Shown here piece by piece: positions 38,851 to 48,427 of a DNA stretch of 64,000 nucleotides. How positions within the stretch are numbered: the first letter of the stretch is position 1; every line of letters starts with the position of its first letter. Location of the stretch: contig NZ_JQKO01000009.1 in assembly GCF_000746085.1 (NCBI RefSeq), forward strand, positions 51,001-115,000, in the 5' to 3' direction. This DNA comes from Methylocapsa aurea. GTDB taxonomy: Bacteria > Pseudomonadota > Alphaproteobacteria > Rhizobiales > Beijerinckiaceae. Position numbers and translations under genes: made by a program. The notes under the pieces are model-generated. The model worked only from the letters and a program-made list of their open reading frames with translations. It searched no databases and was not told where the DNA came from.

Positions 38851-38924
38851 GGCCTCGTGGCGGAGTGGTTACGCAGAGGACTGCAAATCCTTGCACCCCG
38901 GTTCGATTCCGGGCGAGGCCTCCA
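38851..38924 (+). tRNA. tRNA-Cys (GCA)
   Basis: A 74-nt tRNA with acceptor stem GGCCTCG / CGAGGCC, D-arm TGGCGGAGTGGTTACGCA, anticodon loop CTGCAAA (GCA), T-arm CCCGGTTCGATTCCGGG, discriminator T and encoded CCA. Confidence 0.95.
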
Positions 38925-39008
38925 ACCTCCGCCACTTTCGTTCTTCGCTCGCGTCCTTTGCGCGGATTTTTCGACGCGCCGCCGTCATCGCTCCGGGAAG
39001 GGCTTAGC

Positions 39009-39914
39009 TTGAGACAGCACGCCTCGCGCGACATGATCCCGCATCGCTGGCGCCGAGCTCTTCTCGCGTTCGCCCTGCCCCTCGCGACGCTCCTCATTCC
39101 CAGCGCGACGCGCGCGGCCGGTCCGGCTGACCCCGCGAGCATGGCGGTGAGCGTCGTCAAGGCGAAAGCCGCGTGTTTCGTCGACACTTTACAATTGAGC
39201 GGCATTGTCGCGCCGCGCGATGAGGTCCTCGTGCGCCCCGACGCCGAGGGGCTTCAGGTCGCCCAGATTCTCGTCGAAGATGGCGCCTGGGTCGGAGTCG
39301 GCCAGCCGCTCGCTCAACTGGTGCGGCCGGACTGGATGCCTGGCGCGCCGGCCAAGGCGACGCTGACTGCAGGCGCGAAGGGCGTTTTGACCTATCGTCA
39401 ACTGCCCGTTGGGATGCCGGTCTCCGCCCGCGGCGAGGCGATGTTTCGCATTATTCGCGATGGCGAACTGGAGCTTGTCGTCGACCTGCCGCAGGCTGCG
39501 CTCGCAAAGGTCAAACCAGGCCAAACCGCCCACATCGAAACGCTGGATTCGGTTGAAATCGCCGGAACGGTCCGGCTGATTCTTCCCGAGATCGACCCCC
39601 GGACGCAAGTCGGGCGCGCCCGCATCCAGATGCGCGGCAATGCCGGCGCAAAGCCCGGCGCCTTCGCGACGGTCGCAATCGACACCGGGCGCAGTTGCGG
39701 CGCCGCGGTTCCGCTTTCCGCCATCCTCTATGGGCCGCAAGGCTCGATCGTGCAGGTCGTGCGCGACAACCGCATCGAGACGAGGCGGGTGAGCGTCGGC
39801 CTCCTCGAGGGTCATGACGCCGAGATCCGCGAGGGGCTCGCCGCTGGCGACACAGTCGTCGCCCGCGCCGGCTCCTTCCTGCGCGAAGGCGATCTTGTGC
39901 GGCCAATGCCGTAA
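39009..39914 (+). CDS. Periplasmic adaptor (membrane fusion) protein
   Basis: A roughly 301-residue HlyD/RND-type adaptor. It starts at TTG 39009 behind GGAAGG (ATG at 39033 is the alternative) and has a signal peptide ending near ATRAAG. The biotinyl-lipoyl half-motif is VRPDAEGLQVAQILVEDGAWVGVGQPLAQL. The long alpha-hairpin is missing or very short; the chain goes almost straight to a beta-barrel with GELELVVDLPQAALAKVKPGQTAHI and PEIDPRTQVGRARI. A membrane-proximal domain closes it (GLLEGHDAEIREGLAAGDTVVARAG). No RND pump or outer-membrane channel gene is adjacent, so its partners are elsewhere. Confidence 0.8.
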   Translation: MRQHASRDMIPHRWRRALLAFALPLATLLIPSATRAAGPADPASMAVSVVKAKAACFVDTLQLSGIVAPRDEVLVRPDAEGLQVAQILVEDGAWVGVGQPLAQLVRPDWMPGAPAKATLTAGAKGVLTYRQLPVGMPVSARGEAMFRIIRDGELELVVDLPQAALAKVKPGQTAHIETLDSVEIAGTVRLILPEIDPRTQVGRARIQMRGNAGAKPGAFATVAIDTGRSCGAAVPLSAILYGPQGSIVQVVRDNRIETRRVSVGLLEGHDAEIREGLAAGDTVVARAGSFLREGDLVRPMP

Positions 39915-40073
39915 GCTCTGCACAACCCCTGCTGGCGCTGCGAATTCCCGCCGATTGCGGCGGAGCTCAAATAATCGCCCCATTCGCACGTCGTCCGCGC
40001 CGCCAGGGATTTCTTAGAGGCGGATGGCGTGAGGACGAGATCCTGCGCTAAAAATTGCAAAAATACGGAGAAA

Positions 40074-40101
40074 GAGCATGATCGATTCCGCGATCATGCT
40101 C
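40074..40101 (+). promoter_or_regulatory. Perfect hairpin immediately before the rluC ribosome binding site
   Basis: An 11-bp perfect stem, GAGCATGATCG / CGATCATGCTC, with loop ATTCCG. It ends one base before the CGGAGG ribosome binding site of rluC (GGAGG at 40103-40107). It could mask or protect the 5' end of the mRNA, or be a short member of the GAGCATGATC repeat family. Confidence 0.5.
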
Positions 40102-40114
40102 CGGAGGCTATCTT

Positions 40115-41179
40115 GTGAGCGTGCAAACATTTCAGGTAAGCGAAGACGAAGAGGGGATGCGCCTCGACCGCTGGTTCAAGCGGCGGATTCCCTCGCTCTC
40201 GCTGTCGCATTTGAACAAGATCGTGCGAACCGGCGAGGTCCGCGTCGACGGCGCCCGGGTCAAAACGGCGACGCGCCTTGCCCAGGGCCAAAACGTGCGC
40301 GTGCCGCCTTTGAATCTCGCCGCGCCGGCTGTGACCGCAGCGCCTGAGATTTCGCAAGCCGATCAGCGCGCTCTCCGCGACATGATCCTTTACGAAGACA
40401 GCGACCTCATCGTCCTCGATAAGCCTTACGGCCTCGCCGTCCAGGGCGGCTCCGGAATGACGCGGCATATCGATGGGATGCTGGCTTCGCTGCCCAATGA
40501 GCGCGGCGACCGGCCGATGCTCGTTCATCGTTTGGATCGCGACACGTCCGGGGTCCTGCTCGTCGCCAAGACGCGCCGGATCGCCGCCGATCTTGGCGCC
40601 ATATTCCGCTCGCGCCAGGCCCGCAAAATCTATTGGGCGCTGGTCGAAGGCGTGCCCAAGCCGCCGCAAGGGCGCATCTCACTTTATCTGGCGAAGGGCG
40701 AAGGCATGGGCGGCGAGAGGGGCGAAGCGCGGCCGGCCGGCCAGGGCGCCGAAGCGCGGGCGAAACTCGAAAAAATGCGGGTGGCGAGCCACGGCGAGGA
40801 GGATGCGCGCCATTCGGTGACCTATTACGCCACAGTCGACAAAGTCGCGCCGCGGCTGGCCTGGCTGTCGATGAAGCCGATCACCGGGCGCACGCATCAA
40901 TTGCGCGCCCATGCCGAGGCGATTGGCCATCCGATCATCGGCGATCCCAAATATGGCTTGAAGCCGAAGAACGACCCGCGCCGCAACGATCCGCTGCGCA
41001 CGATCCCCGACTCCGTCGAACGCAAGCTGCATCTCCTGGCGCGTCGCTTGATTCTGCCGCATCCGCGCGGCGGCGCGCTCGACGTCACCGCCCCCTTGCC
41101 GCCGCATATGCAGCGCTCGTTCGACCTGTTCGGCTTCGACGCCAAACAATATGATCCGATCGAGAACGCGCCAGAGTGA
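40115..41179 (+). CDS. rluC: 23S rRNA pseudouridine synthase RluC type
   Basis: A 354-residue RluA-family pseudouridine synthase. The S4 RNA-binding domain (about 13-65: MRLDRWFKRRIPSLSLSHLNKIVRTGEVRVDG) precedes the catalytic domain. The catalytic Asp141 is in HRLDRDTSG, and the family motif GRTHQLRAHAEAIGHPIIGDPKYG is near 265. An insertion at about 205-235 (GERGEARPAGQGAEARAKLEK) is charged and probably a loop. It modifies uridines of large-subunit rRNA. The start is GTG at 40115 with GGAGG seven bases upstream. Confidence 0.92.
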   Translation: MSVQTFQVSEDEEGMRLDRWFKRRIPSLSLSHLNKIVRTGEVRVDGARVKTATRLAQGQNVRVPPLNLAAPAVTAAPEISQADQRALRDMILYEDSDLIVLDKPYGLAVQGGSGMTRHIDGMLASLPNERGDRPMLVHRLDRDTSGVLLVAKTRRIAADLGAIFRSRQARKIYWALVEGVPKPPQGRISLYLAKGEGMGGERGEARPAGQGAEARAKLEKMRVASHGEEDARHSVTYYATVDKVAPRLAWLSMKPITGRTHQLRAHAEAIGHPIIGDPKYGLKPKNDPRRNDPLRTIPDSVERKLHLLARRLILPHPRGGALDVTAPLPPHMQRSFDLFGFDAKQYDPIENAPE

Positions 41180-41187
41180 ATGATTGG

Positions 41188-42192
41188 TCAGGATTCGCAA
41201 GGCGCGCCCGGCTCGTCGGGTTCGACCAGGCTCAAGCGGTGGAGGTCGGCGAAGGAGCGCCGCTGATCGTCGATCATGACGGCGTCGGCATAGTGCATGC
41301 CGAATAAAATATCGGCGTGGCTATAGATGTGCAGGTCATAGACGAAAGCGCTGAGCGCGTGGTCGCGCGCCTCGATTGTCATGAACAGTTGCGCGTCGGC
41401 CTGCGCCAATTGTTCGGCGTCATAGCCATAGAGGGGGCTCTTGGCGTCAATATGATGCATCAAAGTCCAGGTCAGCGGAAAGAAGGGGCGGCTGGAAATC
41501 GACAAATGGAGTTCGTGCAAATGCCGAAAAGATTGGCCTTCGGCGGTCTTTTCGTACAACAGCACGCCAAGCCGCGCGGAGGCATGGGTGAGCAGGGTCA
41601 GGCGGCCATTGGCTATCCGAAGCATGAGGGTCGGCGAACGGTTATGGCTGGTGATGACCGCCTGCTTGGCGTAGAGGATTTTTGGCCTAGGCCTCGAGAA
41701 ACGAATGAAGACGAGACCTGTCATGATCGCAGTGAAGGCCATTCCGCAAACGATCTCCACGGTTGAAACCGCGTGGCCATAGGGCGTCACCGGCGCCATG
41801 ACCCCGTAACCGACCGTCGCCAAAGTCTCGATGCTGAAAGAAAAGGCGTCGAAGAAGGAGCCCGGCCGCGCATTGGCGATGCACCCTGGGCTCGCGAGAT
41901 AGAACAAGGCGAAGACTGTGTTGATGGCGAGTTCCGCGCCGACGAAGGCGAGGGCGAAGTCTCTCCAGCTCAAATCGATCGCAATATGGTAGGGGTCGCG
42001 CAAATCATAGCGCGACGCGCCATGTTTCACGAGATCATTGCCGCCGAACGCGCTGACCCGCATGGTCGCGGCGCGTTTCCGATAATATTGCGTTCGCGCC
42101 GGCGCGGCCTCGCCGGACGTGCCGCCGCCTTCCTCTCCCCTCTTGCGGCCAAACAATTTGGCTTTCTGCGCCATGCGGAAAAACGCGCTCAC
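41188..42192 (-). CDS. Inward-rectifier (KirBac-type) potassium channel
   Basis: A 334-residue Kir-type channel. The first transmembrane helix follows WRDFALAFVGAELAINTVFALFYL. The pore helix and selectivity filter are FSIETLATVGYG, and the second helix is VEIVCGMAFTAIMTGLVFIRFSRPRP. The cytoplasmic immunoglobulin-like domain fills residues 160-320 (KQAVITSHNRSPTLMLRIANGR, FPLTWTLMHHID, DILFGMHYADAVM), as in KirBac. It conducts K+ and may be gated by lipids or ligands. The start is GTG at 42192, which shares GTGA with the stop of the small lipoprotein gene before it, so the two are translationally coupled. Confidence 0.92.
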   Translation of the reverse strand: MSAFFRMAQKAKLFGRKRGEEGGGTSGEAAPARTQYYRKRAATMRVSAFGGNDLVKHGASRYDLRDPYHIAIDLSWRDFALAFVGAELAINTVFALFYLASPGCIANARPGSFFDAFSFSIETLATVGYGVMAPVTPYGHAVSTVEIVCGMAFTAIMTGLVFIRFSRPRPKILYAKQAVITSHNRSPTLMLRIANGRLTLLTHASARLGVLLYEKTAEGQSFRHLHELHLSISSRPFFPLTWTLMHHIDAKSPLYGYDAEQLAQADAQLFMTIEARDHALSAFVYDLHIYSHADILFGMHYADAVMIDDQRRSFADLHRLSLVEPDEPGAPCES

Positions 42193-42329
42193 TTTTCGCG
42201 CGGAGCGTCGTAGCAGGCGCTGGGAAGGCTCGGGAGATTAAACTTGACCGGCTCGCCGCATTTGTCGCAGCCCGCCAGAGCGAGGCCCATAAGGATGAAA
42301 CTGGCCATGGGAAACGCAATCCGCCGCAT
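42189..42329 (-). CDS. 46-residue lipoprotein coupled to the Kir channel
   Basis: A small gene recognisable from its context. ATG at 42329 is preceded by GGAGC about eight bases upstream. Its product begins MRRIAFPMASFILMGLALAGC, a short lipoprotein signal with lipobox LAGC, and leaves a mature peptide of only 26 residues starting CDKCGEPVKF and containing a third cysteine near the end (SACYD). The stop codon overlaps the GTG start of the channel gene in the tetranucleotide GTGA, so both form a tight operon. Small 'CDKCG' lipoproteins occur in other Rhizobiales, but I know of no assigned function. A role as a channel-associated or envelope-sensing peptide is speculation. Confidence 0.72.
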   Translation of the reverse strand: MRRIAFPMASFILMGLALAGCDKCGEPVKFNLPSLPSACYDAPREK

Positions 42330-42662
42330 CGTGTTGCTCCTAAAATCCCTCTTGCCTTACCACGCCGGCCATCCGACCGCACGCGCTCGCCTCTGATCGC
42401 CCTCTGCATCCTTCAGGGAAAATCGCCAACCCAAGACGCGCATCCAGCGCCTTTTCGCGGACTGGCGCGGCGACGGCTATTGAAAAGCCTGAAAATCGGA
42501 CCTCGGAATCGATTAAGCAGAGTCTTGACCATTGCCATCGGCTTCGAATAGCCTCCCGCAGCAACCTACAATTGCGCCATCGTTCAGATTCCCCGCCCAA
42601 ATCGATCCGCCGACGGGCGATTTTCTGGCGCATGGACCAATAACATTTTCACGGAGGACGCC
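42330..42662. other. Divergent promoter region, lipoprotein-channel operon versus GlcG-like gene
   Basis: 333 bases without a supported gene; small open frames on the minus strand have no ribosome binding site. The GlcG-like gene has CGGAGGA just upstream of its ATG. Confidence 0.4.
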
Positions 42663-43364
42663 ATGAAAAAAGCTCTCATTACGCTCACCCTCGGATTGCT
42701 CTGCACGCCGGCATTTGCCGATGAGCAGGCATGCGACATAGCGGCGGCGACCGTAAACAAGGTTCAATCGCAGCTCGCGGTCGTGATCAATCCAGCAAAT
42801 TATCCGGACAAGAACGGCGGCCTATTCTCGCCCAACCGCATGTGGTCGGCCATCGTCGACCGCAAGGGACAACTTTGCTCGGTGATCAACTCCGGCAATG
42901 ATCCGTGGCCCGGAAGCCGAGCCATCGCCATCGCCAAGGCCGGCACCGCGAATGATTTCAGCAATAGCGCCCTCGCCTTGTCGACCGCCAATCTCTATGG
43001 CCCGACCCAGCCGGGCGGATCGCTTTATGGCCTCAACAATTCGAATCCCTTCAATCCCGATTTCCTGGGTCAAGGATCGCTAGGGCGAGGGAGAGGCCAA
43101 ACCCCCGGCGGCATCATCACCTTCGGCGGCGGCGTCGCGCTCTATCAAAGCGGCAAGGTCATCGGCGGCCTTGGAGTGAGCGGCGACACGTCCTGCGCGG
43201 ATCACGCCATCGCCTTTCGCATGCGCCATCTCGCCGCCCTCGACGCATCGATCCCCGGCGGCGTCAAAGCGGACAATATTTCCTATTACCCCACTGCGGC
43301 CATCGATCCGAGTCAGTTCAAACAGCCCCATTGCCAGGGGGCCGGGATCGACGTCACTCCCTGA
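42663..43364 (+). CDS. Exported GlcG/HbpS-family protein
   Basis: A 233-residue protein with a cleavable signal peptide (MKKALITLTLGLLCTPAFA). The GlcG/HbpS (DUF336) fold is indicated by AIVDRKGQLCSVINSGNDPWPGSRAIAIAKAGTANDF near 60-100 and by GGGVALYQSGKVIGGLGVSGDTSCADHAIAFRMR near 165-200. Family members bind haem or small organic ligands, and some act as extracellular sensors or in redox defence. Five cysteines are spread along the mature chain. ATG at 42663 follows GGAGGACGCC. It is convergent with acyP. Confidence 0.84.
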   Translation: MKKALITLTLGLLCTPAFADEQACDIAAATVNKVQSQLAVVINPANYPDKNGGLFSPNRMWSAIVDRKGQLCSVINSGNDPWPGSRAIAIAKAGTANDFSNSALALSTANLYGPTQPGGSLYGLNNSNPFNPDFLGQGSLGRGRGQTPGGIITFGGGVALYQSGKVIGGLGVSGDTSCADHAIAFRMRHLAALDASIPGGVKADNISYYPTAAIDPSQFKQPHCQGAGIDVTP

Positions 43365-43501
43365 CGAGCCTACGGCCAACCGCTGCATTCGATTGGGCTT
43401 TGGCCCTTTGACGCCGGCATGAAAGCGAGCGCCTTTCGATTCGAGAGGATTGCGAAGGCGCTCGAGCCGGCGAACTGCGCGGCCGAAGCGCTGCTGGCAT
43501 C

Positions 43502-43807
43502 CTAAAGCGTGGCGATCTGACGAAACCCTGATCCCATGCCTGTCTCCCCAACGGCGGCCTCATCCGCTGCGACGACATCGATCCCCTCGACCCGGGCGAG
43601 CGGAGGCCCGCGCCAACAGGCTGCGCAGAGCGCCTCGACCGCTTCCGGCTCGCCGAAAAAGACGGCCTCGACGTCGCCATTCGAACGGTTTCTCACCCAG
43701 CCCGTCACTCCGCGCCGCTCTGCTTCCCGCACGACCCAGGCGCGATAGCCGACGCCCTGGACTCTGCCGCGAATGGTTGCGCGAACGATTTGTTGCCGGA
43801 CATTCAT
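43502..43807 (-). CDS. acyP: Acylphosphatase
   Basis: A 101-residue acylphosphatase with the canonical phosphate loop GRVQGVGYRAWV (catalytic Arg in GYR) and GWVRNRSNGDVEAVFFGE with the catalytic Asn. It hydrolyses carboxyl-phosphate bonds such as that of acetyl phosphate or 1,3-bisphosphoglycerate. The start at 43807 matches the family N-terminus; an ATG five codons upstream is also possible. It lies 72 bases downstream of panC on the same strand. The fold is small, cytoplasmic and complete. Confidence 0.9.
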   Translation of the reverse strand: MNVRQQIVRATIRGRVQGVGYRAWVVREAERRGVTGWVRNRSNGDVEAVFFGEPEAVEALCAACWRGPPLARVEGIDVVAADEAAVGETGMGSGFRQIATL

Positions 43808-43879
43808 GTCGTCTGCTCGCATTCCGTTTGGGAACCGCGGGGTTTGGGTTCGTCCGAAAGCAACGCAACGGACTGCGCC

Positions 43880-44743
43880 TCACACGGCGATATTATCGAT
43901 GAGCCGCGTCTTGCCGAGCCTCGCCGCCGCAAGCAGGCGCATCGGGCCATCCTCGCGCCTGGCGATCGGCGCCAGCGTTTGGGCGTCGCGCGCCTCTACA
44001 TAATCCGCCTCGAAACCAACTGCCGCGATGCTGGCTTTGGCCGCCGCCAACGCCGCGTCAATTGAAATTCCGCTGTTGATGTCAAAAGCGCAGCGGGCCA
44101 GGGCGGCATGAAGATTTGGCGCCGCCGCCCGCTCCTGCGCCGACAAATAGATGTTGCGCGAGGACAGAGCGAGGCCGTCCGGTTCGCGAATAGTCGGAGC
44201 GCCGAGAATCGCAACATCGATATCGAGGTCGCGCGCCATGCGAGTCACGACTTTGAGCTGCTGATAGTCCTTTTCGCCAAAGATCGCGACATCGGGGCGG
44301 CACTGGTTGAGCAGCTTCGCCACGACCGTCGCCACGCCTGAAAAATGCGTCGGCCGGAACCGATCCTCAAGGCCAGCCTCGGCGGGTCCGCCGACGACGA
44401 TCTTTGTGGCGAACCCCTCCCCATACATTTCCTCGACGCTGGGCGCGAAGAGCGCATCGCCGCCGGCCGCCGCGAACTTGGCGGCGTCGGCCTCAAGGCT
44501 GCGCGGATAGTTCTCGAAATCCTCCGTAGGCGCGAATTGCGTCGGATTGACGAAAATCGACATCACGCTCCGACGCGCGCATCTCTTCGCTTCAAGCAGC
44601 AGCGCGACGTGTCCGGCATGAAGCGCGCCCATGGTCGGCGTCAAGGCGATTGTTTCGCCTTGCGCCCGCCATTGCGCGACCTGCGCCCGCAGGCTCGCGA
44701 CGTCGCGCAGGATCGCGACTTGGCTTGCTCCGTCGGCGGCCAT
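43880..44743 (-). CDS. panC: Pantothenate synthetase
   Basis: A 287-residue enzyme that joins pantoate and beta-alanine with ATP to make pantothenate, the coenzyme A precursor. PTMGALHAGHVALL carries the HIGH-like nucleotide motif near 35-48. FVNPTQFAPTEDFENYPRS, GEKDYQQLKVVTRM and the KMSKS-like LSSRNIYLS follow in order. ATG at 44743 has GGAG upstream. panB is not adjacent. maeB starts about 125 bases away on the other strand. Confidence 0.95.
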   Translation of the reverse strand: MAADGASQVAILRDVASLRAQVAQWRAQGETIALTPTMGALHAGHVALLLEAKRCARRSVMSIFVNPTQFAPTEDFENYPRSLEADAAKFAAAGGDALFAPSVEEMYGEGFATKIVVGGPAEAGLEDRFRPTHFSGVATVVAKLLNQCRPDVAIFGEKDYQQLKVVTRMARDLDIDVAILGAPTIREPDGLALSSRNIYLSAQERAAAPNLHAALARCAFDINSGISIDAALAAAKASIAAVGFEADYVEARDAQTLAPIARREDGPMRLLAAARLGKTRLIDNIAV

Positions 44744-44869
44744 GAATGCTCCTTATTTCGTTCGGCAGCCTTATAAGGGCTTATCTCCACGCCCCCAAGC
44801 CCGTTAGCCTTGTGGACTTCGCGGCGCGGTCCGCGTATTGCGTGCGAGAAGTTCCGATAGCGAGTGTCC

Positions 44870-47194
44870 ATGGCCCGATCCGTCACGTCCGACTTGACAT
44901 CGAGCGCGCTCCATTACCACCGTTCGCCGCGTCCCGGTAAGCTCGAGATCCAGGCGACGAAGCCGTTGGGGACGCAGCACGATCTTGCGCTCGCCTATTC
45001 TCCCGGCGTCGCCGCCGCCTGTCTCGCAATCGCGGCCGACCCCGCCGCCGCGGCTGAGCTGACCATTCGCCAGAACCTCGTCGCGGTCGTCACCAATGGC
45101 ACGGCTGTGCTCGGCCTCGGCAACATAGGTCCGCTCGCCGCCAAGCCGGTTATGGAGGGCAAGGCGGTCCTGTTCAAGAAATTCGCCGGAATCGATGTTT
45201 TCGACATCGAGATCGCGGAGAACGACGTCGACCGCCTCGTCGACATCATCGCCGCGCTGGAGCCGAGCTTCGGCGGCGTCAATCTCGAGGACATCAAGGC
45301 GCCGGAATGTTTCGAGGTCGAGCGCAGGCTGCGCGAGCGCATGTCGATCCCGGTGTTTCACGACGATCAGCACGGCACCGCGATCATCGTCGGCGCGGCG
45401 GTTTTGAACGCCATGGAGCTCTCCGGCAAATCCATTGACGCCGTCAAGATCGTGACCTCCGGCGCCGGCGCCGCGGCGCTGGCCTGTCTTGATTTTCTCG
45501 TCGAACTCGGCGCCAAGCGCGAGAATATTTTCGTCACCGACATCGAAGGCGTCGTCTACAAGGGCCGCGCGGCCTTGATGAACGCCCGCATGGAGGTCTA
45601 TGCGCGGGACACTAACGCCCGCGGTCTCGCGGATGTCATTGGCGGCGCCGATGTTTTTCTCGGCCTTTCGGCCGGCGGCGTCCTAAAGCCGGACATGGTG
45701 AAGGAGATGGGCGAGCGGCCCCTGATCATGGCGCTCGCCAATCCGACGCCCGAAATCGAGCCGGAGGCAGCGATCTTGGCGCGGCCGGACGCGATGATCT
45801 GCACCGGGCGCTCCGACTATCCCAATCAAGTCAATAACGTCCTTTGTTTTCCTTATATTTTTCGCGGCGCCCTGGATGTCGCCGCCTCGACCATCAATGA
45901 GGCGATGAAACTCGCCGCCGTGCGGGCGATCGCGCAATTGGCGCATGAGCCGCCCTCCGACGTCGTCGCCAGGGCCTATGGCGGACAGACCCGCCGTTAC
46001 GGCAATGACAGCCTCATTCCTTCGCCCTTCGATCCGCGCCTGATCCTGCGCATTGCTCCCGCCGTCGCCAGAGCGGCCATGGCGAGCGGCGTCGCGAGAA
46101 AGCCGATCGCCGATTTCACCGCTTATGAAGAAACGCTGTCGCGCTTCGTGTTCCGCTCCGGCTTCATCATGAAGCCCCTGCTGCAGGCCGCCAAGGCCGA
46201 CCCCAGGCGCGTCATTTACGCGGAAGGCGAGGATGAGCGGGTGCTTCGCGCAATCCAGACCATCGTCGAGGAAGGCATCGCGAAGCCGATTCTCATCGGC
46301 CGCCCAAAAGTCATCGAAACGCGGCTCGAGCGGTTCGGTCTCTCGGTGCGCCCCGGGCGCGATTTCGAGCTGGTCAATCCGCAGGACGATCCGCGCTATC
46401 GCGACTATGTCGCCACCTATCTCGCCTGCGCCGGACGGCGCGGGATCACCCCGGACGCCGCGCGCACCTTGGTGCGGACCAATTCGACCGTGATCGCGGC
46501 GATCGCCGTGAAGCGCGGCGATGCCGATGCGATGCTCTGCGGTCTCGACGGGCGCTTCAAATCCCGCCTGCGCCACATCAGGGACATCATCGGTCTCGTT
46601 CCTGGCGCGACCGAATTTTCCGCGATGAGCCTGATGATCACCAGCAAGGGCGCCTTTTTTCTCACGGATACCCACGTCCGGCATGATCCCGCCGCATTCG
46701 AGATCGCGGAAATGGCGCTGATGTGCGCCCGCCATGTACGGCGGTTCGGCCTGGAGCCGAAGATCGCCCTCGTATCGCATTCGGATTTCGGTTCGGACGA
46801 GGCGCCCTCCTCCGTGAAAATGCGCGAGGCGCTGGAAATTCTGCGCAAACGCGCGCCCGAACTCGAGGTCGACGGCGAAATGCAAGCCGACACCGCTTTG
46901 TCTCAAGCGATCAGAGACCGCGTGCTGCCCTCTTCGCGCCTGACCGGCGAAGCGAATGTCCTCGTCATGCCCAATCTCGACGCGGCCAATATCGCCTATA
47001 CGATGACGATGGTCATAGCAGACGCCCTGCCGGTCGGCCCGATCCTGATCGGAGCCGCAAAACCGGCCCATATTCTGACGCCTTCGACGACGACGCGGGG
47101 CATCGTCAACATGACCGCCGTCTCTGTCGCCGAAGCGCAGGGAGAGAGCCAGAGCGCGGCCTCGGACGCCGCTCCCGTGACCCACTTGGTTTAA
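44870..47194 (+). CDS. maeB: Malic enzyme fused to a phosphotransacetylase-like domain
   Basis: A 774-residue NADP-type malic enzyme of the large MaeB class. The malic enzyme part (about 1-430) begins [17 protein letters not shown] and has the metal site and the Rossmann region [20 protein letters not shown]. The C-terminal 340 residues are a PTA-like domain ([49 protein letters not shown]), usually regulatory and binding acetyl-CoA. It decarboxylates malate to pyruvate and supplies NADPH. ATG at 44870 is taken; the in-frame GTG at 44864 is equally possible. No strong ribosome binding site. Confidence 0.95.
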   Translation: MARSVTSDLTSSALHYHRSPRPGKLEIQATKPLGTQHDLALAYSPGVAAACLAIAADPAAAAELTIRQNLVAVVTNGTAVLGLGNIGPLAAKPVMEGKAVLFKKFAGIDVFDIEIAENDVDRLVDIIAALEPSFGGVNLEDIKAPECFEVERRLRERMSIPVFHDDQHGTAIIVGAAVLNAMELSGKSIDAVKIVTSGAGAAALACLDFLVELGAKRENIFVTDIEGVVYKGRAALMNARMEVYARDTNARGLADVIGGADVFLGLSAGGVLKPDMVKEMGERPLIMALANPTPEIEPEAAILARPDAMICTGRSDYPNQVNNVLCFPYIFRGALDVAASTINEAMKLAAVRAIAQLAHEPPSDVVARAYGGQTRRYGNDSLIPSPFDPRLILRIAPAVARAAMASGVARKPIADFTAYEETLSRFVFRSGFIMKPLLQAAKADPRRVIYAEGEDERVLRAIQTIVEEGIAKPILIGRPKVIETRLERFGLSVRPGRDFELVNPQDDPRYRDYVATYLACAGRRGITPDAARTLVRTNSTVIAAIAVKRGDADAMLCGLDGRFKSRLRHIRDIIGLVPGATEFSAMSLMITSKGAFFLTDTHVRHDPAAFEIAEMALMCARHVRRFGLEPKIALVSHSDFGSDEAPSSVKMREALEILRKRAPELEVDGEMQADTALSQAIRDRVLPSSRLTGEANVLVMPNLDAANIAYTMTMVIADALPVGPILIGAAKPAHILTPSTTTRGIVNMTAVSVAEAQGESQSAASDAAPVTHLV

Positions 47195-47359
47195 GCGCGC
47201 CGATCGAGCCGCGATCTTTCTCGCGCAATCGATTCAATGCGCCGGGACGTCTGGCCACCAGTTCGCTTTTCTGCTAGTGCTTTTGCTATGCACAATCGGC
47301 GGAGCGATCCGCTGGAGCTGCAAGTAATTTGCAAACAATTTTAAAGGTATTTGCCGCGA

Positions 47360-48418
47360 ATGACTTCAAAAAAGGTCGCCTTGATCACTGGCGTCACGGG
47401 GCAGGACGGCGCCCTCCTCGCCGAACTCCTTCTGTCGAAAGACTACATCGTGCATGGGGTGAAGCGGCGGTCGTCGCTGATCAACACCGATCGCGTCGAT
47501 CATCTCTACCATGATCCGCATGAATCGGATGTTGGCTTCTTCCTGCACTATGGCGACCTCACCGATTCGACCAATCTCATCCGAATCGTCCAGGAGGTCC
47601 AGCCCGATGAGATTTACAACCTCGCCGCGCAAAGCCATGTGCAGGTGAGTTTCGAAACGCCGGAATATACCGCGAACTCCGATGCTGTCGGCGCGCTGCG
47701 GATTCTGGAGGCGATCCGAATCCTCAATCTCGGCGCGAAAACGCGCTTCTACCAAGCTTCGACATCGGAGCTTTATGGCAAGGTGCAAGCAATCCCGCAA
47801 AGCGAGACGACGCCATTTTATCCGCGCTCTCCCTATGCCGCCGCCAAGCTCTACGCCTATTGGATCACGGTCAATTATCGCGAAGCCTATGGAATGCACG
47901 CCTCGAACGGCATCCTGTTCAACCATGAAGGGCCGACCCGGGCGGAGACCTTCGTCACCCGCAAGATCACCCGCGCCGTCGCCGCGATCCATCTGGGCCT
48001 GCAGGACAAGCTCTTCTTGGGCAATCTCGACGCCAAGCGCGACTGGGGCCATGCCCGCGACTATGTAGACGGAATGTGGCGCATTCTGCAGCAGCCTGAA
48101 GCGGATGATTACGTTCTTGCGACCGGGGAGGCCCATACGGTTCGCGAATTCGTCGAACGCTCCTTCGCCGAGATCGGCGTCGAAATCGGCTGGAAGGGGA
48201 CCGGGGTCGACGAGCGCGGCTTCGACGCCAAGACCGGCAAATGCCTCGTCGAAATCGATCCTCGATACTTTCGTCCGACCGAGGTCGATCTGCTCCTTGG
48301 CGATCCCACCAAAGCGTTCCAGAAGCTCGGTTGGAAGCATACGACCACTTTCCCGCAGCTCGTGTCGGAAATGGTCGCCAGTGATCTGATCGTGATGAAA
48401 AAGCGCGGCCGGGTCTAA
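47360..48418 (+). CDS. gmd: GDP-mannose 4,6-dehydratase
   Basis: A 352-residue short-chain-dehydrogenase-fold enzyme. The NADP-binding motif is [15 protein letters not shown] at the N-terminus. [19 protein letters not shown] is diagnostic of Gmd. The catalytic YAAAK with the STSELYGKV triad region sits near 125-160. It converts GDP-mannose to GDP-4-keto-6-deoxymannose, the first step to GDP-fucose. ATG at 47360 is chosen; TTG at 47351 is in frame but too close to AAAGG. fcl begins nine bases downstream, so they form an operon. Confidence 0.96.
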   Translation: MTSKKVALITGVTGQDGALLAELLLSKDYIVHGVKRRSSLINTDRVDHLYHDPHESDVGFFLHYGDLTDSTNLIRIVQEVQPDEIYNLAAQSHVQVSFETPEYTANSDAVGALRILEAIRILNLGAKTRFYQASTSELYGKVQAIPQSETTPFYPRSPYAAAKLYAYWITVNYREAYGMHASNGILFNHEGPTRAETFVTRKITRAVAAIHLGLQDKLFLGNLDAKRDWGHARDYVDGMWRILQQPEADDYVLATGEAHTVREFVERSFAEIGVEIGWKGTGVDERGFDAKTGKCLVEIDPRYFRPTEVDLLLGDPTKAFQKLGWKHTTTFPQLVSEMVASDLIVMKKRGRV

Positions 48419-48427
48419 GGAGGCGTC

